A stretch of DNA of 64,000 nucleotides from CAWANF01 sp963783355. Its GTDB lineage: Bacteria; Bacteroidota; Rhodothermia; Balneolales; DATFMH01. The notes beneath the pieces are model-generated. The model was not told the origin of the DNA, searched no databases, and was given only the letters and a program-made list of their open reading frames with translations. This document shows, one piece after another, positions 56,985-64,000 of this stretch. The stretch spans positions 248,001-312,000 of the forward strand of contig CAWANF010000002.1 of NCBI GenBank assembly GCA_963783355.1, read 5' to 3'. The first letter of the stretch is position 1. Each line of letters starts with the position of its first letter. The position numbers and the translations under genes were made by a program.

Positions 56985-57356
56985 ATGCCGTTGATAAAGA
57001 AATACATACATATTTTAGTGATATCCCTTTTCCTGCCCCTGCTTGGATGCAGTAAAAAACAGGATTTATCGAATCTGTCACGCATACTATACAATCAATA
57101 TCATGAGCATTTATTAAATGTCCGGTTTGATCATAATCATCAATTGATGGTTATTTACCGGTTTGATCTTAACCATGCAACCCCCGATTCAGCGGAAGAT
57201 TTCGCGCTTCATCTTGCAAAAACAGCTTATGAAAATTTCCCCGACACTTCAAAAATTGACAGTGTCGTTATTCGGTTTCAATCGGTCGGCGCACCCACTA
57301 TTATCAACGAAAAAAATGCAGGTAATTTTGCCTTTTATAAGCGCCAACTGAACTAA
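56985..57356 (+). CDS. Small hypothetical lipoprotein
   Basis: The 123-residue protein has a lipoprotein signal with lipobox LLGC (cysteine near 22). The remainder is soluble (KKQDLSNLSRILYNQYHEHLL, then IDSVVIRFQSVGAPTI) and fits no family I recognise. Its stop is followed by one base and then the ATG of the alkyltransferase gene, so the two are co-transcribed. It begins about 40 bases after the cydB terminator. Confidence 0.65.
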   Translation: MPLIKKYIHILVISLFLPLLGCSKKQDLSNLSRILYNQYHEHLLNVRFDHNHQLMVIYRFDLNHATPDSAEDFALHLAKTAYENFPDTSKIDSVVIRFQSVGAPTIINEKNAGNFAFYKRQLN

Positions 57357-57357
57357 G

Positions 57358-57834
57358 ATGCCGACTATAGAAACGACCTTTTTCCAATCCCCTGTCGGCT
57401 GGCTCAAATTGTCAGCAACGGATAGAGGCCTCTCAAAAATATCATTTAAAAATTCCGAACCTGAAGAAATTCCAAAAGGTGATTTACATCCGGTACTTTC
57501 TGAAACAATAAAGCAACTGGATAGTTATTTCACCAATGGTTTGACTCATTTTGATATTCCGCTGGATATACAAGGATCCGATTTCGAGTTTCAGGTCTGG
57601 AAGCAGTTGTTAACCATACCATTCGGATATACCACTACGTATGGTGAAATTTCAAAGATTCTTAAAAATCCTAAAGCAATTCGCGCCATCGGGACAACCA
57701 TTGGCCGGAATCCCGTGGTTATCATTGTACCCTGCCACCGTGTAATCGGAGCCAATGACCGGATGGTGGGTTTTGGCGGAGGTATTTGGCGTAAGGAATG
57801 GCTGCTTAAGCACGAAGGGGCCATCCTTTTGTAA
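57358..57834 (+). CDS. ogt: Methylated-DNA--protein-cysteine methyltransferase
   Basis: The 158-residue suicide repair protein takes alkyl groups from O6-alkylguanine. The active-site motif is PCHRVIGAND, with the acceptor cysteine, preceded by the DNA-binding helix-turn-helix YGEISKILKNPKAIRAIGTTIGRNPV. The N-terminal ribonuclease-like domain (1-75) is complete. It lies one base after a lipoprotein gene. Confidence 0.93.
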   Translation: MPTIETTFFQSPVGWLKLSATDRGLSKISFKNSEPEEIPKGDLHPVLSETIKQLDSYFTNGLTHFDIPLDIQGSDFEFQVWKQLLTIPFGYTTTYGEISKILKNPKAIRAIGTTIGRNPVVIIVPCHRVIGANDRMVGFGGGIWRKEWLLKHEGAILL

Positions 57835-58268
57835 CCATAAAATTAGATTTGAGTTAACAATCTCACAAAATTTATCGTATTTAAGGAAAGACCTTTTTTC
57901 TAAAAACGATTATTTAAAAATGCTGCTATCGTAAAATAATACCAGTTCTTTTATTTATTTTTGCGGTCTTTTTGCGGTCTTGTTGGGCTTAGGCAATGTA
58001 TTACATTTTTTAATTTGGAATAATGGTTCCTATCAATCATCTTGGTGAACGATATTCGTTATTACGAAATGCAAAGCGTCTTTTATACAAAATAATCAGT
58101 AATTGAGCTCGTTGAGAGCATGACACAGAGGCAAATTATTTTGTCATGTGCCGAATGGGTATAATATTCAATTGTTTTCTCATGGGGAATATGATTGAAA
58201 ATAATCGTAAATTAGAAGTTTGTAAAAAACTAATAGCCAATTAATCATCAATAAAAGCATACGCCTTT
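57835..58268. other. Intergenic region (434 bases)
   Basis: AT-rich, with no credible ORF or RNA gene. It contains a tandem pair of the 11-mer TTTTGCGGTCT (57959-57969 and 57970-57980), probably a small local duplication. The peroxiredoxin promoter must lie in its right half. Confidence 0.4.
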
Positions 58269-58769
58269 ATGAGTCTGAATGTTGGTGACATTGCTCCCGA
58301 CTTCACCCTTCCATCAACTGTTGGAAAAAACTTTACTTTAAGTGAAGCAATTAGAGAGAAACAGAAACATATCGTTTTGTTTTTCTATCCTGGTGATTTC
58401 AGCACCTTTTGTACTTGGGAAGCCTGCGGTTTTCGTGATGAATTTGAACCTTTCCGAAACCTTAATGCCGAGGTTATCGGAATAAGCACGGATAATATGG
58501 AGTCGCACCGCCGATTTATAAAAAAACATAACCTGCCATTTCAGCTTTTGTCGGATCCGGCCGGGGAAGTTTGTAAAATGTACGATTCATATCGTCCGTT
58601 GATGGGAAGAGCTAGTCGAATGACTTACGTCATCGATATGGATCTGCGTATTCGTGCGGTTTATGATGGAGTATTTCGTACAGACAAACATATTGCCGGA
58701 GCTAAAAATGCTATGCTCGAAATAGAGGAGCAACCCGAGAATGAGTCCTCGCTGCTAGAGGTGAAATAA
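58269..58769 (+). CDS. PrxQ/BCP-type peroxiredoxin
   Basis: This 166-residue thiol peroxidase has peroxidatic cysteine C48 in PGDFSTFCTWEACGFRDEFE and a second cysteine, C53, five residues later, the spacing of atypical two-cysteine PrxQ proteins. The conserved arginine lies in GRASRMTYVIDMDLRIRAVY. It reduces hydrogen peroxide and lipid peroxides using thioredoxin. It is a single gene and cytosolic. Confidence 0.9.
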   Translation: MSLNVGDIAPDFTLPSTVGKNFTLSEAIREKQKHIVLFFYPGDFSTFCTWEACGFRDEFEPFRNLNAEVIGISTDNMESHRRFIKKHNLPFQLLSDPAGEVCKMYDSYRPLMGRASRMTYVIDMDLRIRAVYDGVFRTDKHIAGAKNAMLEIEEQPENESSLLEVK

Positions 58770-59017
58770 TCATTCCTATTTCCATTTGAGGATTTAGCAG
58801 CTCATTAAGTATGCCGTTCAGGAATGGAAAATGAGGTATCAATGAATCTAATTGAGTTCCTTCTTGACTATTCAAATCGTTCCTGATAACGAAATACTCA
58901 TTCTATTGTCTTCCTGAGGGAGATTGTTTAAATATATAACCGGATTATCATATTTCGGTCATGAAATCCTTATCGGCTGGTTTCTGTTGTTTATATAAAC
59001 AAATAAAAGGAAAGCCA

Positions 59018-60205
59018 GTGAAAACAAGTTCAATAAGCAAGAAATTTTCGAACGAAATACTTAATCGTTTACCGGAAATTGAAAATGAAATCCGGGAACG
59101 ACGTGATCTCATATTGGCCAACGCGGTCATGATTGGTGAGATTCCGGCACCAACTTTTCGTGAAAATAACAGGAACGAATTCCTTAAGAACCGTTTTATC
59201 GAGGCCGGTTTACAGGATATATCTATCTGCGAGGCCGGCAATGTCGTAGGTATTTTACCCGGTTCAGATAACATCCGGAATATTCTCCTTGTAGCCCATA
59301 CAGATACCATCTTTCCTGATAGTATCAATCACACGATGTCGGTCGGTACCGAAAAAATATCAGGTCCTGGCATAGCGGATAACAGCCTGGGACTTGCGGT
59401 TATCACTACCTTGCCTGACATCCTCGACCGGCTTAATATTCACCTGAAGTCCAACCTGATTCTCATGGCTGCAGCTCAAAGCCTGGGACGCGGCAACCTG
59501 GAAGGTATTCGCTTTTTCTTATCCAATCGTTCGGTACCTATCGATATTGCCGTTTGCGTTGAAGGCGCCCAGCTTGGCCGGTTAAGCTATTCCTCGTTAG
59601 GCATGTTACGTGGCGAGATAAAATGTAATGTGCCCGAACAATTCGACTGGACCAAGATGACATTTACGAATGCGATTATCACGATGAACGATGTCATCAA
59701 TAAAATCGTAGATATTCCCGTACCGATTCGCCCGATGACCAGCATTGTGATGGGCTCTATCGAAGCCGGAATGTCATATAATACAATTGCAACATCCGCA
59801 GTTTTACGTTTTGAAGTCCGCAGTGAATCGGAACAGGTGGTCACCGATATCCGGGACCGGTTAAATGAAATTGTTGCCGAGGTTTCGACAAAATCGGGAA
59901 TGAGTGTCAATATGGATATTTTCGCTTCACGTAAACCCGGTGGAATATCATTCAATCATCCGCTGAGCCGGGCTTCACGCGAGATTATCGAGTCCCTTGA
60001 TCTCGAACCTATTTTTACACCCAGTATTTCTGAATTAAACATATTAATCGGTAATAATATTCCAGCCGTAACCGTCGGTATGACCCATGCGGAACACGTG
60101 CATGAGCCGGAGGAATCCATTGACATTGGCCCAATATTTAAGGGCCTGACACAATTATTAGGAATGTTGATTGCTATTGATGAGGGGTATTGCGATGAAG
60201 ATTGA
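59018..60205 (+). CDS. M20-family metallopeptidase homologue with missing catalytic residues
   Basis: The protein is about 395 residues from the GTG at 59018 (AAGGA six bases before it); an ATG at 58961 adds 19 poorly conserved residues. It has M20 metal ligands H113-x-D115 (VAHTDTIF), D140 (GPGIADNSLG), E201 (CVEGAQLG) and H381 (EHVHEPEES), numbered from 58961. Where active members have Glu-Glu (EEGLGNLRG type), it has Gln173-Ser174 in AAAQSLGRGNLEG. The general base and one metal ligand are gone, so it is probably not a peptidase. It overlaps gpgS, so it may regulate or assist that enzyme (inference). Confidence 0.82.
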   Translation: MKTSSISKKFSNEILNRLPEIENEIRERRDLILANAVMIGEIPAPTFRENNRNEFLKNRFIEAGLQDISICEAGNVVGILPGSDNIRNILLVAHTDTIFPDSINHTMSVGTEKISGPGIADNSLGLAVITTLPDILDRLNIHLKSNLILMAAAQSLGRGNLEGIRFFLSNRSVPIDIAVCVEGAQLGRLSYSSLGMLRGEIKCNVPEQFDWTKMTFTNAIITMNDVINKIVDIPVPIRPMTSIVMGSIEAGMSYNTIATSAVLRFEVRSESEQVVTDIRDRLNEIVAEVSTKSGMSVNMDIFASRKPGGISFNHPLSRASREIIESLDLEPIFTPSISELNILIGNNIPAVTVGMTHAEHVHEPEESIDIGPIFKGLTQLLGMLIAIDEGYCDED

Positions 60206-61205
60206 ACAATGGATTAAAGATAACACGTACCATCATTCTACCTTCTTCGACTTAAGGAATATGGTTGAAGAAAAAGAAAAAAAAGGGTTAAAAATATCGT
60301 TGTGTATCCCAACACTGAACGAGGAAAAAACCATAGGAAAAGAAATTGTCATCTTTCGCTCGGAATTGATGCATCGATATCCCCTGCTCGACGAAATTGC
60401 TGTTATTGATTCCGGTTCAACCGACCGTACCCTCGAAGTGGCAGCCTCATTTGGCGCCGACGTCTATTTATCATCGGAAATCCTTCCCACTCTTGAACAA
60501 AAAAAAGGAAAAGGGGAAAATCTCTGGAAAGCGATTTATCAGCTTAAAGGCGACATTATTATTTATGTAGATGCCGACATCAAAAATATACATCCCCGGT
60601 TTGCGTACGGTTTAGCAGCACCATTGATATATCGTGATGAAGTGAAATACGTCAAAGCTTTTTATGATCGACCGCTTGCTTTTTCCGATACAGTACGTCC
60701 TTCCGGTGGCGGACGAGTTACAGAAATACTTATCCGGCCGTTATTTTCACTGCTTGTACCAGAATTATCGGCTATCATTCAACCATTATCCGGTGAATAT
60801 GCCGTTCGCCGTGATGTTCTTGATAAAATCCCGTTTCCCATCGGTTATGGGGTGGAAACTTCTCATTTGATGGATGTATATAAACATTGGGGGCTCGGGG
60901 CTTTTGCACAAACTGATTTGGATCAACGGGTACACAGAAACCAATCGACACAGGATTTGGGAAAAATGGCCTTCGGAATTTTGCAGACATTTCTCAACCG
61001 GGCTCAAGCTCATGGCATTATCAGGGAAAAGCCAAATATGGAAACTATTTTACGGCAATTCCAGGTAAAGAATAAAAACTATGAACAGATTGGGCACCAT
61101 ATTATTGAAGATGAGCGGCCGCCGATGGTTACCGTAGAGGAGTACCGTAAAAAATATAACCTTAACCGGGAGGATGTTACAGACTTCATAACGACTTCTG
61201 ACTAA
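60195..61205 (+). CDS. gpgS: Glucosyl-3-phosphoglycerate synthase
   Basis: The protein is about 336 residues from ATG 60195, which has GAGGGG seven bases before it and overlaps the M20 stop by 11 bases. This GT81-type enzyme joins NDP-glucose with 3-phosphoglycerate. Motifs are KISLCIPTLNEEKTIGKEI, IDSGSTDRTLEVAASFGADVY, the metal-binding IYVDADIKN, LSGEYAVRRDVL, PFPIGYGVETSHLMDVYKHWG, and DLDQRVHRNQ. It makes the precursor of glucosylglycerate, an osmolyte. It is followed after 31 bases by a glycosyltransferase. Confidence 0.94.
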   Translation: MKIEQWIKDNTYHHSTFFDLRNMVEEKEKKGLKISLCIPTLNEEKTIGKEIVIFRSELMHRYPLLDEIAVIDSGSTDRTLEVAASFGADVYLSSEILPTLEQKKGKGENLWKAIYQLKGDIIIYVDADIKNIHPRFAYGLAAPLIYRDEVKYVKAFYDRPLAFSDTVRPSGGGRVTEILIRPLFSLLVPELSAIIQPLSGEYAVRRDVLDKIPFPIGYGVETSHLMDVYKHWGLGAFAQTDLDQRVHRNQSTQDLGKMAFGILQTFLNRAQAHGIIREKPNMETILRQFQVKNKNYEQIGHHIIEDERPPMVTVEEYRKKYNLNREDVTDFITTSD

Positions 61206-61236
61206 ATATAAAAATCAGCGAACTATATTATTGCAT

Positions 61237-62709
61237 ATGAATAAACCTGAACTGGTTGCTTTTGTACATTATCATCTTCGTGGCGGGGGCGTTACCCGGG
61301 TTATTGAACACGCTGTAAATGCACTTAATAATATTGGAATCCGGTCTGTTGTCCTCGTTGGTGAACCGCCATCCGATTGCACCTTAGATAATGTCATTGT
61401 ACATGAAGAACTCGGATACCAGAAGAAAGGTCCGGCTTCCATAAGCAATCTCACCAAAGAACTTATAAAGCAATGTCGCTCTAAAACAGGATTAACTCCT
61501 GATATTTGGCATTTTCATAATCACAGCCTGGGGAAAAACATATCCATTCCATTATTGGCCAGGGACTTGTCAGACAATGGGCATCACGTTGTATTCCAGA
61601 TTCACGATTTCTCAGAAGATGGCCGTCCTTATAATTATCAGTATTTTTCCAGGAACTTAGGGGATACCGACCCGGGGGCTGTTTTGTACCCCCTTGGCGG
61701 CAGGATATTCTACCTGACATTAAATCAACGGGATAAAAGGTTCATGATTCAGGCCGGCGTGCCAGATGAACAGATTTCCGTAATGCCTAATCCGGTTCAG
61801 TTACCGGAAAAAATCAACAAAGGAAAGAAAACTGCTGATGTTTCATTTTTAAAATCACATAATGAATTGGTGCTATACCCTACGCGTGCCATTCGACGTA
61901 AGAACATCGGAGAATTTTTATTGCTTTCTGCTATTGATGACCAGGATGCCCTTTTCGCTATTACACAATCGCCTAAAAGCCCGGAAGAACAAAAATTTTA
62001 TAACCAATGGGTTCACTTCGCACAAAAGCATAATCTGCCCGTCGCATTCGACTTCGTTCGTGAATCCGGGACCCCATTTATCAATCTGATGCATTCCTCA
62101 CATCACATTGTTACAACGAGTATTACGGAAGGCTTCGGCCTTGCTTTTCTGGAACCGTGGCTGATTGAAAAACCGTTATTCGGCAGAAATATTTCCGATA
62201 TCACTAATGATTTTGTCGACGAAGGAATTGACTTGTGCTCCTTGTACAATCAAATCGAAATACCGATTGATCTTATTGATAAAGACGCACTAAAGGATAA
62301 AATGATTGTCGGCTTAAAACGATCTTATGCGGCTTACAAACAGGAATATAAACCGGTTTATGCCGAAAAAGCCTTTCTGTCAACAATCAAAAATAATTCT
62401 ATCGATTTTGGACGGCTCGATGAAGAAAGCCAAATGAATGTCATGCTTTGTATATTGCAAAACAATGACTTAAGAGACAGTTTGAAATGTTACAATCCAT
62501 CATTCCCCAATAATATCCACAGCCTCATCAAAAAAAATAAGACCATCATCGCAGAGAAGTATAATGAACAGGTTTATGCCGAACGACTATGGGCTGTTTA
62601 TGACAAACTCTTAAATATTGTACCGAAAAATAATAGTGGTTTTATACCTTCATCTAACGTTTTGATGCAATTTCTTAAACCGGAACGGTTCATTCTCCTC
62701 AGATCCTGA
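61237..62709 (+). CDS. GT4-type glycosyltransferase
   Basis: The protein has 490 residues from ATG 61237; the TTG at 61231 is less likely. N-terminal HYHLRGGGVTRVIEHAVNAL is a GT-B acceptor-side loop. IWHFHNHSLGKNIS lies in the first domain, LVLYPTRAIRRKNIGEFL opens the donor domain, and the retaining motif TSITEGFGLAFLEPWL has the E-x7-E pattern. A C-terminal extension runs from about 380 to 490. Between gpgS and a HAD gene it could add a second sugar to glucosyl-3-phosphoglycerate, as in mannosylglucosylglycerate synthesis (inference). Confidence 0.85.
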   Translation: MNKPELVAFVHYHLRGGGVTRVIEHAVNALNNIGIRSVVLVGEPPSDCTLDNVIVHEELGYQKKGPASISNLTKELIKQCRSKTGLTPDIWHFHNHSLGKNISIPLLARDLSDNGHHVVFQIHDFSEDGRPYNYQYFSRNLGDTDPGAVLYPLGGRIFYLTLNQRDKRFMIQAGVPDEQISVMPNPVQLPEKINKGKKTADVSFLKSHNELVLYPTRAIRRKNIGEFLLLSAIDDQDALFAITQSPKSPEEQKFYNQWVHFAQKHNLPVAFDFVRESGTPFINLMHSSHHIVTTSITEGFGLAFLEPWLIEKPLFGRNISDITNDFVDEGIDLCSLYNQIEIPIDLIDKDALKDKMIVGLKRSYAAYKQEYKPVYAEKAFLSTIKNNSIDFGRLDEESQMNVMLCILQNNDLRDSLKCYNPSFPNNIHSLIKKNKTIIAEKYNEQVYAERLWAVYDKLLNIVPKNNSGFIPSSNVLMQFLKPERFILLRS

Positions 62710-62713
62710 AATT

Positions 62714-63619
62714 ATGAGCAACAGCCCGATCGAAAAAGAATTAATCCGACGATTGAAATCTCATTCAAGCCCAATACCGGTTAAGGAAACGGGCATTCAG
62801 GAACATTTGAACAAATTTTCTGACATTAAAGCCATTTTATTTGATATCTATGGCACCTTAGTCATTTCCGGATCGGGAGATATTGGTCTGACCATTGAAG
62901 AAAACCGGGAACGAGCCATTCTTCATGCTCTCGAGGAGGCAGGAATACAACACAAACTAAATGATTCACCCGAAGTCATTTCCCAATATTTTATTGAAGA
63001 GATCGAGCAAGAGCATCAAAGAAAAAAAACGAATGGCACAGACTTTCCGGAAGTAGAAATTCGCGAAATATGGAACAATTTATTACTGAAATTAAATGCT
63101 AAGCAATTAGCAGAGCCCGTAAATAATGATGATCAGATTTACATTCTTGCTGTTGAATACGAAAGTCACATGAACCCGACGTGCCTGATGCCTGGCATGC
63201 CGGACATTCTCGATTTTATAGTAGAAAAAGATATCATCACCGGCATCATTTCAAACGCACAGTTTTTCACTCCCCTGTTGATAAATGCATTGACAGACAA
63301 AAACTTGGATGAATTAGGATTTGATTCAGGACTCTGTTATTTCTCTTACGAATACGGTATTGGGAAACCTTCGATTCAGCTATTTGAACGAGCTAAAAGT
63401 AAATTACAAAACCAGTATAATATCGATGCCGATCAGATTCTTTATGTCGGAAATGATATGCTGAATGATATTATGCCGGCATCTAAATGTGGATTCAAAA
63501 CAGCATTGTTTGCGGGTGATGCACGTTCTCTTCGTTTGCGGGACGAACACGCTTCCGTTCAGGAAATGGAACCGGATATCATTCTTACAGATTTAAATCA
63601 GCTAAAAATTTGTATATAA
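62714..63619 (+). CDS. HAD-superfamily hydrolase
   Basis: The 301-residue protein starts five bases after the GT4 stop. HAD motif I is IKAILFDIYGTLV, a DxYGT form that lacks the usual second aspartate of phosphatases. Motif II is TGIISNAQFFTP, motif III has the lysine in GIGKPSIQLFERA, and motif IV is LYVGNDMLNDIMPASKCG. An N-terminal extension of about 35 residues precedes the fold. By position it should dephosphorylate the phosphorylated osmolyte precursor, but the missing second aspartate makes the reaction uncertain. Confidence 0.82.
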   Translation: MSNSPIEKELIRRLKSHSSPIPVKETGIQEHLNKFSDIKAILFDIYGTLVISGSGDIGLTIEENRERAILHALEEAGIQHKLNDSPEVISQYFIEEIEQEHQRKKTNGTDFPEVEIREIWNNLLLKLNAKQLAEPVNNDDQIYILAVEYESHMNPTCLMPGMPDILDFIVEKDIITGIISNAQFFTPLLINALTDKNLDELGFDSGLCYFSYEYGIGKPSIQLFERAKSKLQNQYNIDADQILYVGNDMLNDIMPASKCGFKTALFAGDARSLRLRDEHASVQEMEPDIILTDLNQLKICI

Positions 63620-64000
63620 CTATTCGGACTGAACAAGCCAGACGGTTTGATAAGGCTTTAAGGCTATTTTTGAAAGTTTTTCACCTGAAATAATATCCTT
63701 CCATCCCTTAACCTGTTCCATGGAAGGGATGTCCTCAAATGATTTACCGATTTTTTGCGAAGTGACATTACTTATTGAAAATAAATGTTTGTTCCCATCC
63801 GGTGAAAATCGTTTTATGGCAAAAAGCCGGTCATCCAAATTCAGGACTTCCTGCAAACCATCAGGATGGAAAGCTTTATAACCCGACCTGAGTTCCAACA
63901 AACGGCGGTATTCATGAAATACTTTATAGTGAACGGTTCCCTTGTCATCTATCAATTGTATGAGTTCCTCCTCATTCCACTTTTTCCTGTTTATGGAACG
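63620..64000 (-). CDS. Sucrose phosphorylase-like GH13 enzyme, C-terminal part (partial)
   Basis: Only the C-terminal 126 codons lie in the window; the frame stays open to base 64000. The reading at the edge is RSINRKKWNEEELIQLID, then FHEYRRLLELRSGYKAFHP, typical of the end of the barrel of GH13_18 phosphorylases, followed by a beta domain ending VWLVQSE. The apparent start at 63955 is a TTG inside the gene. It is convergent with the HAD gene, with no gap between stops. GH13_18 includes sucrose and glucosylglycerate phosphorylases, and the gpgS context favours glucosylglycerate. Confidence 0.75.
   Translation of the reverse strand, partial: RSINRKKWNEEELIQLIDDKGTVHYKVFHEYRRLLELRSGYKAFHPDGLQEVLNLDDRLFAIKRFSPDGNKHLFSISNVTSQKIGKSFEDIPSMEQVKGWKDIISGEKLSKIALKPYQTVWLVQSE

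Noticed and set aside
63620..63955. Complete 111-residue gene starting at 63955
   Set aside because: The start is an internal TTG. The frame is open to the window edge and matches the end of a longer GH13 enzyme.
1..64000. tRNA, rRNA, CRISPR arrays, insertion sequences or prophage genes
   Set aside because: None were seen on reading the intergenic regions, and no transposase, integrase or Cas-like protein is encoded.

Overview
The window looks like chromosomal DNA from a member of the Fibrobacteres-Chlorobi-Bacteroidetes group. Supporting signs are a TonB-dependent receptor, outer-membrane beta-barrels, lipoproteins, a Bacteroidetes-type lycopene cyclase, a Tat-exported polysaccharide lyase and a B12-dependent ribonucleotide reductase. 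Clear Shine-Dalgarno sequences sit before several genes (sbcC, zwf, tal-pgi, cydB, gpgS), which argues against a typical Bacteroidia genome. A Balneolota-, Rhodothermota- or Ignavibacteriota-like lineage fits better, but this is an inference. I found no tRNA, rRNA, CRISPR array, insertion sequence or phage gene.

Layout. 1-6.6 kb: two paralogous seven-helix membrane proteins flank a GC-richer parallel beta-helix protein, followed by two paralogous AraC regulators and a cysteine hydrolase. 7.1-8.9 kb: an FtsX/MacB-type permease without its ATPase, and a SRPBCC protein. 9-19.9 kb: a carbohydrate locus. Its minus-strand operon encodes a sodium:solute symporter, a class III aminotransferase, a beta-propeller lipoprotein and a toroid-type protein. 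The divergent arm encodes a Tat-exported heparinase-like lyase (split by a frameshift at a run of nine T) and a Gfo/Idh/MocA dehydrogenase; a TIM-barrel isomerase closes the locus. 19.9-24.1 kb: SbcCD nuclease. 24.4-28.7 kb: a three-gene set resembling a divergent chaperone/usher secretion system, with a small secreted beta-rich subunit, a two-domain chaperone-like protein and an outer-membrane usher-like barrel ending in a LysM domain. 29.6-33.7 kb: a DSD1-type PLP enzyme, lycopene cyclase, a TauE-like permease, a lone Lrp ligand-binding domain and a membrane-anchored thioredoxin.

33.8-40.3 kb is a B12 theme. NrdJ, the adenosylcobalamin-dependent ribonucleotide reductase, is preceded by an AT-rich 680-base intergenic region with three perfect TTATCCACA DnaA boxes. 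Beyond it lies a TonB-dependent receptor controlled by a cobalamin riboswitch. 40.3-54 kb: a CHAD protein, then a one-strand sugar-phosphate block encoding a GH63-type glucosidase, ROK glucokinase, RpiB, a transaldolase/glucose-6-phosphate isomerase fusion, an MFS transporter, a HAD phosphatase, Gnd, Zwf and Pgl. Together these could take a glucoside to glucose and through the complete oxidative pentose phosphate pathway.

54.4-58.8 kb: cytochrome bd oxidase (cydAB), a small lipoprotein, an O6-alkylguanine-DNA alkyltransferase and a PrxQ-type peroxiredoxin. 59-64 kb: a probable compatible-solute locus with glucosyl-3-phosphoglycerate synthase, a GT4 glycosyltransferase, a HAD hydrolase, an M20 homologue that has lost catalytic residues and, convergent at the window edge, the C-terminus of a sucrose-phosphorylase-like GH13 enzyme that may be a glucosylglycerate phosphorylase.

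The strongest candidates for something undescribed are the chaperone/usher-like locus with its LysM-tailed barrel, the glucosylglycerate locus with the degenerate M20 partner, and the T9 frameshift between the Tat signal and the lyase.
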